From contig NZ_JANQKD010000080.1 in the NCBI RefSeq assembly GCF_028281305.1, positions 62,001-126,000 of the forward strand: a stretch of 64,000 bases of DNA, read 5' to 3'. The notes beneath the pieces were generated by a model. The model had not been told where the DNA came from and did not search any database. It saw only the letters and a list, made by a program, of their open reading frames with translations. Below are positions 8,756-19,630 of the stretch, one piece after another. Within the stretch, counting starts at the first letter, position 1; each line of letters begins with the position of its first letter. This DNA is from Pelagibius sp. (GTDB lineage: Bacteria > Pseudomonadota > Alphaproteobacteria > Kiloniellales > Kiloniellaceae). A program made the translations under genes and the position numbers.

Positions 8756-9685
8756 TCAGGGCCGGTCCCAGCGCCGGTGCAGCCACAGCCAGTCCGCCGG
8801 GCGCGCGGTGATCCAGCGCTCCAGCGCCTGGTTCATCTCGGTCATCATGGCCTCCGCCTCGGCTTGCTTGTCGCCCAGATCAGGGCGCTTCAATGCCGCT
8901 TCCACGGTCAGTCGGAAGCGCGCACCGCCCAGACGTTCGAGTTGGATCGGAAAGACTGGGGCGTCGTAGTCGATCGCCAGCTTGGCGATCCCCAGGTTGG
9001 TGCGCGCCGGCCGGCCGAAGAGCGGCAGGGCGACGCCCTGGCTGTTGCGCTGGTCGACGAGAACACCCAGGTTGAGCCCCTGCCGCAGCAGCTTCAGGGC
9101 CTGGCGGGCGCCGTCCACGCCTTTGGGGATCTTGCCCCAGTTGCCGGTCGGCCGCTCGCGGAAGAACAGCAGGATGCGCTGGATCAGCGGGTTGTTCACC
9201 GGCCGCGACACCACACTCAGGTTGTGGCCGGCGCGGTAGGCGGCGATCGGCATCAGTTCGAAATTGGCCATGTGGGCCGAGGCGACGATGAAGGGCCGCC
9301 CCGCCGCGCGCAGCGGGTCCAGCCGCTCGGCGCCGTGGACTTCCATGCGGCCGGAGGCAGGGTCGGCGATGGTGCCGAGATGCGGGTACTCAGCCACCAT
9401 GCGCCCGAAGTTGTCCCACATCCCGACAAGAATGCGGCGCTTTTCCGCCTCGGTCATCTCCGGGAAGGCGATGGCCATATGATCGAGGGCGCGGCGGTTG
9501 ACGCCCAGGCGCGGGCCGACGCTGCGGGCGGCCCAGCCGCCCAGCCCGGAAGCCCAGTCTACCGGCAGCAGCCAACAGAGCCCCAGCACCAGGCATTGTG
9601 CCAGGCCCTCGCCACCCTGGCGCAGGCGGCGCAGGGCGCGGTAAACCGGGTGTTGGCGGCGGGCCCAGCTCTTTCTCTTGGTCAT
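8756..9685 (-). CDS. lipid A late acyltransferase (LpxL/HtrB family)
   Basis: A 309-residue inner-membrane acyltransferase that adds a secondary acyl chain to Kdo-lipid A, or a related lipid. The family motif H-x4-E is H138 to E143 in 'SAHMANFE'. 'NWGKIPKG', 'VLVDQRNSQGVALPLFG' and the ending 'ARPADWLWLHRRW' are hallmarks of the LpxL/LpxM family. An N-terminal hydrophobic segment ('GLAQCLVLGLCWLLPVDW') anchors it. The ATG overlaps the lpxK stop by 4 bases, giving a leftward operon with lpxK and the DUF374 gene. Which acyl position it modifies cannot be decided here. Confidence 0.93.
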   Translation of the reverse strand: MTKRKSWARRQHPVYRALRRLRQGGEGLAQCLVLGLCWLLPVDWASGLGGWAARSVGPRLGVNRRALDHMAIAFPEMTEAEKRRILVGMWDNFGRMVAEYPHLGTIADPASGRMEVHGAERLDPLRAAGRPFIVASAHMANFELMPIAAYRAGHNLSVVSRPVNNPLIQRILLFFRERPTGNWGKIPKGVDGARQALKLLRQGLNLGVLVDQRNSQGVALPLFGRPARTNLGIAKLAIDYDAPVFPIQLERLGGARFRLTVEAALKRPDLGDKQAEAEAMMTEMNQALERWITARPADWLWLHRRWDRP

Positions 9686-10689
9686 CGCCCTGTTGCGGCT
9701 TCCGGGGAGGGGTTTTGATGATCCGCCGGCAGCACAGTCGCCAGCAGCGCATCCAGCGCCTGCTTGTCGTCCCAGGCGAGCGTGACGTCAAGCACGCTGA
9801 TGTCCTCCGGCACGGCGGGGCGCAGGCGGGCGGCATCCTTCGCCGTGGTGACCAGCCTGGCGTCCAGGGCCTTTGCCGCCGCGCGCAGGCGCGCCAGAAT
9901 CGCTTCGGAGTAAGGCTGGTGATCGGCGAAGGCCTCGCAGCCGGCCAGCTCCGCCCCGAGGCCGCGCAGGCTGTCGAAGAACTTCTCGGGCCGCCCGATT
10001 CCGGCGAAGGCGAACACTCTGCTGCCGGCAAGGCCGGTGTCCGCAGGCACCAGCCGCGCTCCGAGGACCTTCATGTCCGCGAGGAGGCGGCGCTGCGAGG
10101 CGGCAAGGCGGTCCTCGCCCACCATCACGACGGCGTCAGCGCGGGCCAGACCACTGCGCAGGCTCTCCCGCAAGGGACCGGCCGGGATGACGCGCCCGTT
10201 GCCGAAGCCGGTCGCACCGTCCACGACCAGCAGGGAGAGGTCTTTGTGCAGACCGGGGTTCTGAAAGCCGTCGTCCATCACGATGACCCCGGCGCCCGCG
10301 TCGGCGGCGGCGCGCGCGCCGGCGGCCCGGTCGCCGGCAACCCAGGTCGGCGCGGCGGCAGCCAGCAGCAGCGCCTCGTCCCCCACCAGATCCGCGTTGT
10401 GGTCTTCCGGACTGACCTGCAGCGGTCCTGCGGCGCTGCCGCCGTAGCCGCGGGTGAGTGCTGCAGGCTTCAGGCCCCGATCTTTCAGATCGGCGATCAG
10501 GGCCAGGGCGACCGGTGTCTTGCCGGCGCCGCCGGCGACAAGATTGCCGACACAGAGGACCGGGACCGGCGCCCGCCACGGCGCTGCGAAACGGCGCCGC
10601 AGAACCCCTGCCAGATGGTAAGCCTGGCCCAGCGGCGTCAGCAGCCGCGGCAACGCGCCGTCGCGGGACCAGAAATCAGGCGCGCGCAC
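9682..10689 (-). CDS. lpxK: tetraacyldisaccharide 4'-kinase
   Basis: LpxK phosphorylates the 4' position of the tetraacyldisaccharide 1-phosphate to make lipid IVA. The 335 residues match the family. 'PDFWSRDGALPRLLTPLG' is the usual N-terminus, the P-loop 'GGAGKT' lies at residues 53-58, followed by 'LTRGYGG' and 'VMDDGFQN'. The gene starts 14 bases inside the end of the DUF374 gene and overlaps the acyltransferase gene by 4 bases. In many alphaproteobacteria waaA (Kdo transferase) lies between DUF374 and lpxK; it is absent here. Confidence 0.95.
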   Translation of the reverse strand: MRAPDFWSRDGALPRLLTPLGQAYHLAGVLRRRFAAPWRAPVPVLCVGNLVAGGAGKTPVALALIADLKDRGLKPAALTRGYGGSAAGPLQVSPEDHNADLVGDEALLLAAAAPTWVAGDRAAGARAAADAGAGVIVMDDGFQNPGLHKDLSLLVVDGATGFGNGRVIPAGPLRESLRSGLARADAVVMVGEDRLAASQRRLLADMKVLGARLVPADTGLAGSRVFAFAGIGRPEKFFDSLRGLGAELAGCEAFADHQPYSEAILARLRAAAKALDARLVTTAKDAARLRPAVPEDISVLDVTLAWDDKQALDALLATVLPADHQNPSPEAATGR

Positions 10690-11464
10690 GGCGGTCCCGC
10701 GCCCCGTCCGCCTGACCCTTCGCTCCGCCGTTCGGACCGGCGTCCGGACCGGCGTCCGGACCGGCGTCCGGAGCCGCCTGCGTTTCTTCCTGGCCCAGGC
10801 TCCGCTCGGCCTCGTTGGTCAGGCGATTCAGGGACTCCTCGACGGCCTGGCGGCAGGACTCCAGCATCTCCGCGTCGGCGTCCCGCGGCACATAGATCGG
10901 CGGTCCCCAGTAGACCGGCGCCCGCGACAGCGGCAGCGGCAGGCAGAAGCGGTCCCAGGTGCTGAAGAGCTTGCGCGGCGCGGCGCTGCCGGTGAAAGCG
11001 ACCATCGGCACGCCGGTGAGCTGGGCGGCCTTCACTGCCCCGGCCTTGGCCCGCATACGCGGGCCCTTCGGTCCGTCGGGCGTGATGGCCATGGGCATGC
11101 CGGCGCTGAGAAGCCGGCTCATCTCCCGCAGGGCCGCAGCCCCGCCGCGGCGGCTGGAGCCGAGCACCGTGGTGTAGCCGACACGCTCCAGCGCCCGGGC
11201 GATCAGGCGGCCGTCGCGATGCGCGGAGTTGAGGAAGCCGAGTTTCTTCGGCCGTTTGCGCCAGGCGCCGGCGACAAAGAACATCCGACCGTGCCAATAG
11301 CAGATGATCACCGGCTTGCCTGCTTCCAGCAGCGCGCGGGTCTCCGGATCGATGCGCCGCTGCCAGCGCACGGTCAGATAGAACAGCCAGATCAGCCCGG
11401 CCAGAACGACGGACAGGATTGCCTGGGCCTGATCGGTTTTCAGCCAGGTCTTGAGAATCTTCAT
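10676..11464 (-). CDS. DUF374 lysophospholipid acyltransferase-family protein
   Basis: A 262-residue membrane-associated protein of the DUF374 branch of the PlsC-like superfamily. A hydrophobic helix spans about residues 14-32, the family motif 'YWHGRMFF' carries H58, and 'LGSSRRGG' with 'ITPDGPKGPR' are conserved substrate-site motifs. The C-terminus (about 225-262) is a low-complexity tail including three repeats of 'DAGP', encoded by 12-bp tandem repeats. The tail extends past the usual DUF374 end and overlaps the lpxK start by 14 bases. It is the middle gene of the envelope-lipid operon. Confidence 0.9.
   Translation of the reverse strand: MKILKTWLKTDQAQAILSVVLAGLIWLFYLTVRWQRRIDPETRALLEAGKPVIICYWHGRMFFVAGAWRKRPKKLGFLNSAHRDGRLIARALERVGYTTVLGSSRRGGAAALREMSRLLSAGMPMAITPDGPKGPRMRAKAGAVKAAQLTGVPMVAFTGSAAPRKLFSTWDRFCLPLPLSRAPVYWGPPIYVPRDADAEMLESCRQAVEESLNRLTNEAERSLGQEETQAAPDAGPDAGPDAGPNGGAKGQADGARDRRARA
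10733..10768. repeat. 12-bp tandem repeat, three copies
   Basis: The unit CGGACCGGCGTC is repeated three times exactly, with a degenerate fourth copy after it. It lies within the 3' end of the DUF374 gene, where it encodes repeated D-A-G-P on the minus strand. The 12-bp unit keeps the frame, so copy number can vary without breaking the gene. Confidence 0.9.
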
Positions 11465-11494
11465 GGCTTCAGCGGTTCGATCAGCACACCAACC

Positions 11495-13408
11495 TTAGGC
11501 CTGCGCCCGCAGGCTCTGGTCCGGCGAAGCCTCTCCGGGCGCTTTGGCTGCCGTGTCCTCCTGCTGGGCGAACTGCAGGGCATAGAGCTTGGCGTAGTGC
11601 CCGCCGCGGGCGAGCAGTTCCGCATGATTGCCCTGCTCCACGATCCGGCCGCTCTCCATCACATAGATGATGTCGGCATCCACCACGGTGGAGAGGCGGT
11701 GGGCGATGACGAAGGTCGTGCGCCCGGCCATCAGCGTGTTGAGAGCGGCCTGCACATGGCGCTCGGACTCGCTGTCCAGTGCGGAGGTGGCTTCGTCGAG
11801 CAGCAGGATCGGCGCGTCCTTGAGAATTGCGCGGGCGATGGCGACGCGCTGGCGCTGGCCGCCTGAGAGGTTGCTGCCGCGCGGGCCGACCTGGGTCTCG
11901 TAGCCGTTGGTGAGGTCCGTGATGAAGCCGTGGGCCCCGGCCATCTGGGCGGCCTTTTCGATTTCCTCGGCGCTGGCGCCGGGGCGGCCGTAGGCGATGT
12001 TGGCCCGCACCGTGTCGTCGAACAGGAGGATCTCCTGGCTGACCAGGGCGATGGAGCGCCGCAGCGAGTCCAGCGTGACGCTGCGAACGTCCTGCCCGTC
12101 GATGCTGACCTGACCGGCCTCCGGATCGTAAAACCGCGGGATCAGGTTGAGGATCGTCGACTTGCCGGCGCCGGAGGGCCCGACGAGGGCGACCGTCTTG
12201 CCGGCCGGCGCCTCCAGGTCGACGCCGTGGAGGGCAGCTTTCGCGCCGTCGTAGGAGAAGTGCACCTGCTCGAACCGGACCCGGCCGCCGGCGACTGCGA
12301 GTTCCCTCGCGTCCACCGGATCGCGGATTTCCTGCTCGCGGTCCAGCACCTCGAACACGCGCTGCGCCGCCGCCAGGCCGTTCTGCAGGATGGTGTTCAG
12401 CTTGCTCAGGCGCTTCAGCGGTTCGTAGGCCAGCAGCAGCGCGAAGATGAAGGCGAAGAGGGAGCCCGGTTCGCGGTTTCCGGCGATCACCTCGTTACCG
12501 CCGTAGAGGATGACCGCGGCAATGGCAAAGCCGCCCAGTGCCTCCGTGATCGGGTGCAGCACGTTGCTCACCCGCGCCTGCTTCATATTGAGCGCGAAGA
12601 CCTCGTCGATGGCGCCCTGCGCGCGCTTGGACTCATAGCCTTCCATGACATAGGACTTCACGTGACGGATGCCCTGGAAGGCCTCGTCCAGCAGCGTCGT
12701 CAGGCGGCCGACCTGAATCTGGTTCTTGCCGGAAACCTTGCGCATGGAGCGGCCGACCCGCACCGAGGGTATGATCGCCAGGGGCAGCACCACACAGGTC
12801 AGCAGCGCCAGGAGCCAGTCCTCGTAGAACATCACGCCGATCAGCGCGACGGCGGTCAGGCTGTCCTTGCCGATGGCGGTCAGAGTGTTGGAGGTGGTGT
12901 GGCGCAGCAGGTTCACGTCGTTGATGAAGCGTGCGACCAGGGCGCCGGGGGCGTTGTGGTGGAAGAACGCCAGATCGGCGCCGATCAGGCTGTCGAAGAG
13001 CTGCTGCTGGATCTTGGCGACAACCCGGTGGCCGACGCTGCTCATCAGCACCGCCTGGCTATAGGTGGCAAAGCCGCGCAGCGTGAAAACGGCGATGGTG
13101 GTCAGCGCCACAGGGTAGAGCAGGTCCGCCCGCTTTTCGCCGAAGATGTCGTTGACCACCGGTTTGATGAGCTGGGTGAAGCCGGCGGTCGTGGCGGCCA
13201 CGATCGCCATGCCGACAAGGGCCAGCGCGATCCGGTACTTGTGCTCGATCACATAGTCGCGCAGCAGGCGGTGGACCAGGATCTTGGTCGACTCGTCGCG
13301 AAGGTCGATCTTCTGCTTCGGGGATTTGCTTTTGTCTGACAATGCGCACCGTGCCGGCCCCCGGGCAGGGCCGGCCAAACACCGTTTCTGGATGGCGGAG
13401 CTTACCAT
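11495..13408 (-). CDS. msbA: MsbA-type ABC transporter, permease fused to ATPase
   Basis: A half-transporter of about 637 residues with an N-terminal six-helix exporter domain and a C-terminal ATPase. It carries the Walker A motif 'GPSGAGKST' near residue 409, the signature 'LSGGQRQR' near 512, Walker B 'ILLLDEATSALD' near 530 and the switch 'IAHRLST'. MsbA-type proteins flip lipid A-core or phospholipid across the inner membrane, and the neighbouring lipid A genes support this role, though the substrate is inferred. The start is uncertain: ATG 13408 is used, but the first conserved residues follow a TTG at 13342. The gene ends 30 bases before the DUF374 gene. Confidence 0.9.
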   Translation of the reverse strand: MVSSAIQKRCLAGPARGPARCALSDKSKSPKQKIDLRDESTKILVHRLLRDYVIEHKYRIALALVGMAIVAATTAGFTQLIKPVVNDIFGEKRADLLYPVALTTIAVFTLRGFATYSQAVLMSSVGHRVVAKIQQQLFDSLIGADLAFFHHNAPGALVARFINDVNLLRHTTSNTLTAIGKDSLTAVALIGVMFYEDWLLALLTCVVLPLAIIPSVRVGRSMRKVSGKNQIQVGRLTTLLDEAFQGIRHVKSYVMEGYESKRAQGAIDEVFALNMKQARVSNVLHPITEALGGFAIAAVILYGGNEVIAGNREPGSLFAFIFALLLAYEPLKRLSKLNTILQNGLAAAQRVFEVLDREQEIRDPVDARELAVAGGRVRFEQVHFSYDGAKAALHGVDLEAPAGKTVALVGPSGAGKSTILNLIPRFYDPEAGQVSIDGQDVRSVTLDSLRRSIALVSQEILLFDDTVRANIAYGRPGASAEEIEKAAQMAGAHGFITDLTNGYETQVGPRGSNLSGGQRQRVAIARAILKDAPILLLDEATSALDSESERHVQAALNTLMAGRTTFVIAHRLSTVVDADIIYVMESGRIVEQGNHAELLARGGHYAKLYALQFAQQEDTAAKAPGEASPDQSLRAQA

Positions 13409-13512
13409 GCGGCCCCGCGGGAGGTCACGGCTCAAGAGGCCGGATTCTTAACCCTTTCCGGCCATGCTGCGACGCACAAGAAGAGACGTTAGACAGCCCA
13501 GCGAAAGTCAGT

Positions 13513-14457
13513 ATGATCCCGCCTTCCATGCCCGATTCGACCACCCTTGCCAGAGCCGCAAGACGGCTGCTGGTGATCTACAATCCGACCGCAGGCGGCA
13601 GCCGCCGGCGGCGCTTCGAAGCCGTGCTCGCCGACCTGGCCGACCTTGGCTGCGCCATGGACGTGCGCCCGACCACCGGTCCCGGGGATGCCGGGCACTT
13701 CGCCGCCGAGGCGGATGTCCAGGAGCACGACCTGGTGGTCGCCGCGGGCGGTGACGGGACCATCAACGAGGTGGTCAACGGGCTTGTTGCGCTGACGCCC
13801 CCTGAACGGCGCCCGCCTCTGGCGGTCCTGCCGCTCGGCACGGCCAACGTGCTGGCGGCGGAACTGGGCCTGCAGATCGTGCCGCAGCAGATCGCCCGGG
13901 TGATCGCCGGCGGAACGGTCCGTCCGGTCAGCCTGGGCCGCACCGAGGGCCCGGACGGTGAGGGCCGTATCTTCTCCCTGATGGCCGGCGCCGGGTTCGA
14001 TGCGCGGGTGGTGGAGGGTCTGGACCTGCGCCTGAAGCGCCTGATCGGCAAGGGCGCCTACGTGGTGGAGAGCCTGCACCAGATGTGCCGCCGCCAGCCG
14101 CCGCCGCTCCAGATCACCGTGGACGGTGTGGCCTATGAGGCGGCTTCGGTGGTGGTCAGCAACGCGCGCTTCTACGCCGGGCGCTATCTCCTGGCGCCTG
14201 ATGCGCGGATCGACGAACCGGAACTGCACGTCTGCCTGTTCCGCTACGGGGATGTCTTCAACACGCTGCGCTATGCCGTTGCCCTGCAGCGCGGTCACCT
14301 GCCGGTTTCGCGCGGCTTCGAGATCGTCACCGGTCAGGAAATCCGCATCGAAGGACAGTCCGATGCGCCGCTGCAGGCCGACGGCGACATCGTCGCCCGC
14401 CTGCCGGTGACGGTCCGCCCGCTGCCCGGCGCGCTGCGGATGGTCGGCGCCGCCTGA
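13513..14457 (+). CDS. diacylglycerol kinase family lipid kinase
   Basis: A 314-residue DagK/YegS-type lipid kinase. The nucleotide site 'VAAGGDGTINEVVNGL' (about residues 76-91) is the family hallmark, preceded by 'VIYNPTAGGSRRRR' and followed by 'LPLGTANVLA'. The C-terminal beta-sandwich domain ends in 'GQSDAPLQADGDI', also typical. It probably phosphorylates a membrane diacylglycerol, sphingoid or phosphatidylglycerol-type lipid; the substrate is not determined by sequence. It is divergent from the MsbA-type gene. ATG 13513 is chosen; a second in-frame ATG lies 15 bases later. Confidence 0.9.
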   Translation: MIPPSMPDSTTLARAARRLLVIYNPTAGGSRRRRFEAVLADLADLGCAMDVRPTTGPGDAGHFAAEADVQEHDLVVAAGGDGTINEVVNGLVALTPPERRPPLAVLPLGTANVLAAELGLQIVPQQIARVIAGGTVRPVSLGRTEGPDGEGRIFSLMAGAGFDARVVEGLDLRLKRLIGKGAYVVESLHQMCRRQPPPLQITVDGVAYEAASVVVSNARFYAGRYLLAPDARIDEPELHVCLFRYGDVFNTLRYAVALQRGHLPVSRGFEIVTGQEIRIEGQSDAPLQADGDIVARLPVTVRPLPGALRMVGAA

Positions 14458-14485
14458 CCGCGGTTTTCAGTTCTCGACACTGGGT

Positions 14486-14524
14486 CCCTGGCTTAGCTCC
14501 CTGGCTTAGCTCCCTGCCTCAGTT
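14486..14524. repeat. 13-bp tandem repeat in a convergent gap
   Basis: CCCTGGCTTAGCT occurs twice head to tail (14486-14498, 14499-14511), followed by a degenerate third copy that runs into the pmbA stop codon. It fills most of the short gap between the lipid kinase gene and pmbA. Its function is not apparent. Confidence 0.8.
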
Positions 14525-15862
14525 CCCGGCCAGGGTCATGCCGTCGATGCGCAGGGTCGGGGCATTGGTGGCGTACTTGAAGGTCAGGTCGTCCGCCGGG
14601 GTCAGGTTCAGGAACATATCCTTCAGGTTGCCGGCCACGGTGGCCTCGCTGATCGGCGTCGTCAGTTCGCCCTTTTCGATGCGGAAGCCCGTGGCACCGC
14701 GCGAGTAGTCGCCGGTGACGCCGTTGATGCCCATGCCCATCATGCTGGTGACGTAGAACCCCCGCTCGATGCCGCCCAGCAGATCGGCACGGCTGACGCT
14801 GCCCGGCGCCATGTAGAGGTTGGAGGTCGAGGGCGAGGGCGGGCTGGAGGTGCCGCGCGAGGCATGGCCGGTGCTCTTGAGGCCGAGCTGGCGCGCCGAA
14901 CTCAGGTCCATGACCCAGGTCTGCAGGACGCCGTCCTCGACCAGGTTCATCTTGCCGTTGGCTAGGCCCTCGGCGTCGAAGGGTTTGGAGCCGAGGCCGT
15001 GGGGCCGGTGCGGGTCATCGATGATGGCGATGCCCTCGGCGAAAACCCGCTCGCCCATCCTGTCTTTCAGGAAGGAGGTGCCGCGGGCAATCGCCGGGCC
15101 GGAGATGGCGCCGGCGAAGTGGCGCAGCAGGCCCATGGAAACCCGCGGGTCGTAGACCACCGGAAGTCTTTCGGTTTCCGGCTTCTGCGCGCCGAGGCGC
15201 CGCACGGTGCGCTCGCCGGCGCTGCGGCCGACCTCTTCCGGGTCTTCCAGTTCCGCGCCGAAGACCGCGGTGGAAAACTCATAATCGCTTTCCATGCCCA
15301 GGCCTTCGCCGGCGACCACGGAGGTGCCGACCGAATGGCTCGAGCGGGCATAGCTGCCGACGAAACCGTTGGAGGTGACCAGGGTGATTCCGGCGCGGCT
15401 CCAGCCCGCTTCCGCGCCTTCGGAGTTGGTGACGCCCTTCACCGCGCGGGCGGCTTCCTCGCAGGCCCGGGCGCGCTCGATCAGCAGCTCGGCCGGCGGC
15501 TCCTCCGGATCGAGGATGTCCAGGTCCGGAAAGGCCCGCGCAAGCTCGCTTTCCTCGGCAAGCCCGCAGTAGGGGTCCTCGGGCACCACCCGGGCCATGG
15601 CCACGGCGCGCTCGACCAGTTGGCCCAGGCTCTCGGCGCTGAGATCGGTGGAGGAGACGATCGCCTGTCGTTTGCCGATCATGACCCTGAGACCGATGTC
15701 GTGACTCTCCTCGCGCTCCAGCTTCTCGGGCTTGCCCAGGCGTTGGGCGTGGGCGAGGCCGATGGATTCGAAATGGACGGCATCGGCGCCGTCGGCACCG
15801 GCCGTCTTGGCCTTGCTGATCAGGTCTTCAAGCAGGGAACGGGGGTCTTCGGAAAGGCTCAT
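14519..15862 (-). CDS. pmbA: PmbA/TldE subunit of the TldD/TldE protease
   Basis: A 447-residue PmbA (TldE) protein, the non-catalytic partner of TldD. Together they form a heteromeric metalloprotease that cleaves unfolded small peptides and matures some modified peptides. The sequence shows 'RREESHDIGLRVMIGKRQAIVSS'-like N-terminal strands and the family ending 'NLYMAPGSVSRADLL', 'GINGVTGDYSRGA' and 'TPISEATVAGNL'. The TldD HExxxH motif is absent, as expected. Start ATG 15862 follows the family N-terminus. tldD is in the same window at 42753-44186. Confidence 0.93.
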   Translation of the reverse strand: MSLSEDPRSLLEDLISKAKTAGADGADAVHFESIGLAHAQRLGKPEKLEREESHDIGLRVMIGKRQAIVSSTDLSAESLGQLVERAVAMARVVPEDPYCGLAEESELARAFPDLDILDPEEPPAELLIERARACEEAARAVKGVTNSEGAEAGWSRAGITLVTSNGFVGSYARSSHSVGTSVVAGEGLGMESDYEFSTAVFGAELEDPEEVGRSAGERTVRRLGAQKPETERLPVVYDPRVSMGLLRHFAGAISGPAIARGTSFLKDRMGERVFAEGIAIIDDPHRPHGLGSKPFDAEGLANGKMNLVEDGVLQTWVMDLSSARQLGLKSTGHASRGTSSPPSPSTSNLYMAPGSVSRADLLGGIERGFYVTSMMGMGINGVTGDYSRGATGFRIEKGELTTPISEATVAGNLKDMFLNLTPADDLTFKYATNAPTLRIDGMTLAGN

Positions 15863-15957
15863 GGCGGGGTCGTCCTGGCGATCTTCACAGGCTTTGAATA
15901 TAGGGCGGCGGCCGGCCGCTTGCACCCTGGCGGTTTCCGGTAGCCGTCCCGGCGTCG

Positions 15958-16476
15958 TCAGACGTCGTAGTAGAGCACGGGCAGGTAGCGGTCGGCGCCG
16001 CCCGGGCCCTTCACCGGCGAGCGCATCTTGCCGGCCAGGGTCGCCCCCATGGCGCGGTAGAAGCCCATGGCGAAGGGATCGCTCTCGATTTTCAGGCGCT
16101 TGATGCCCTCGCTGCGGGCCTTGGCCACCAGATCGTCCCAGAGCAATCGCCCGAGGCCATGACCGATGGCCGCCGGTTCGATGAAGAAGTGGCGCACGTC
16201 GGCCTCCTCCGGACGCCGTTCCGGGAGCAGGGCATAGAGGCCCAGAACGGTCGCTTCCTCGACCAGGACCACCACCCGGCCGGATTTCACATGCTCGGGC
16301 CGGATGGTCAGCTCATCGCGGCAGGCCTGGATGAAGTTCGGATCGTAGCCCCAATAGGCCTTGGAGCGCAGCGCCAGCGCCGTCAGCGCGCCGCATTCCC
16401 GGACCGCGGCAGGGCGCAGGAAACGACCGGATCCCTGGCCCGGCTTTCCGCCGGACCCCGACTCTTGGCCGGACAT
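15958..16476 (-). CDS. GNAT family N-acetyltransferase
   Basis: A 172-residue GNAT protein. After a Gly/Ser-rich N-terminus of about 17 residues come 'ALTALALRSKAYWGYD', a feature of a common GNAT subfamily, 'VRHFFIEPAAIGHGLGRLLWDDL' holding the acetyl-CoA loop, and 'KIESDPFAMGFYRAMGA' near the end. Start ATG 16476 has GAGG nine bases upstream; the open frame before it is low-complexity and not coding. It lies 95 bases upstream of pmbA on the same strand and downstream of leuA. The substrate is unknown. Confidence 0.85.
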   Translation of the reverse strand: MSGQESGSGGKPGQGSGRFLRPAAVRECGALTALALRSKAYWGYDPNFIQACRDELTIRPEHVKSGRVVVLVEEATVLGLYALLPERRPEEADVRHFFIEPAAIGHGLGRLLWDDLVAKARSEGIKRLKIESDPFAMGFYRAMGATLAGKMRSPVKGPGGADRYLPVLYYDV

Positions 16477-16705
16477 AGCGCATCGACCTCGTCGCTGCGG
16501 GCTGCCGCCGGCTTGCTTCGCGCCCATCGCACCGGTTCGGCCGCCCCTCTCTCCCGCACTTTGCATAGCCCGCGGCGGGAGGGGTGACAAAGGGTTTTCC
16601 GGGTTAGCCCTCTTGGGGGGGTGCGGTTGGGGGGAGCCGGCGTACTGTGCCGTTCCCCCGGTCTGAGGCGCCAAAAGCGCTCAGCACACCAGCTTCACCG
16701 TTGCT

Positions 16706-19045
<2,340 letters not shown>

Positions 19046-19555
19046 ATGGCCTGGATCGAGCGCGGTTTTCTCAACCGCTTGAACAAGCAGAACCCCCGCC
19101 AGTTCGGCTGGCTGCGCGACGCCGCCGGGGCCAGCCCCGGCATCTTCTGGAAGCTCCTGTTCTTCTTTCCCCTGGCCGGTCACCGGCGTGCGGCCTCGCG
19201 CGCGCTCATCACCATGGCGCGGCTCGGCGCGCTCCGCGCGCAGGACTGCGGCGACTGCCTGCAGGTGGCGGTCGACTACGCCAAGAAGGACGGCATTCCC
19301 GCCGATCGCATCCAAGCGGCCCTGCGCAACGCCAACAGCCTGCCGCCGGCCGAGCGCCTGGCGCTGGACTACGGCCAGGCGGTCGCCGGAAGCTGGCCGG
19401 ACCTCGCCGCGCGGGTCGAGGCCGTGCGCCGCGAGTTCGGCGAAGCGGTTTTGGCCGAGCTTGCTTTCGCCGTGGCGACGGCAAGCCTCTTCCCGCTCGC
19501 CAAGCGGGGTCTTGGCGTGGCGGCTGCCTGCGACCTGGATGCGATCCGCGTCTAG
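19046..19555 (+). CDS. carboxymuconolactone decarboxylase / AhpD-like protein
   Basis: A 169-residue all-helical protein of the CMD/AhpD-like superfamily. The redox-type motif C68-x2-C71 ('AQDCGDCLQVAVDYA') is followed by 'LPPAERLALDYGQAV' and the ending 'LFPLAKRGLGVAAACDL', common in this family. The His that follows CxxC in AhpD is not seen, so peroxidase activity is uncertain. It is transcribed rightward, ahead of a GlxA-type regulator and CoA-related genes. AGGA lies about 10 bases before the ATG. Possible roles are thiol-based disulfide chemistry or a decarboxylase-like role. Confidence 0.75.
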   Translation: MAWIERGFLNRLNKQNPRQFGWLRDAAGASPGIFWKLLFFFPLAGHRRAASRALITMARLGALRAQDCGDCLQVAVDYAKKDGIPADRIQAALRNANSLPPAERLALDYGQAVAGSWPDLAARVEAVRREFGEAVLAELAFAVATASLFPLAKRGLGVAAACDLDAIRV

Positions 19556-19630
19556 GCACCAAGGAAGAGAATCAGTCACCCAAACGTATCTTCCGTTAGG
19601 ACGCCGCATTGTCCCTGCGGAGCCTTTCCG

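Noticed and set aside
11930-13339. A 469-codon open frame on the plus strand
   Set aside because: Antisense to the MsbA-type transporter; no family similarity.
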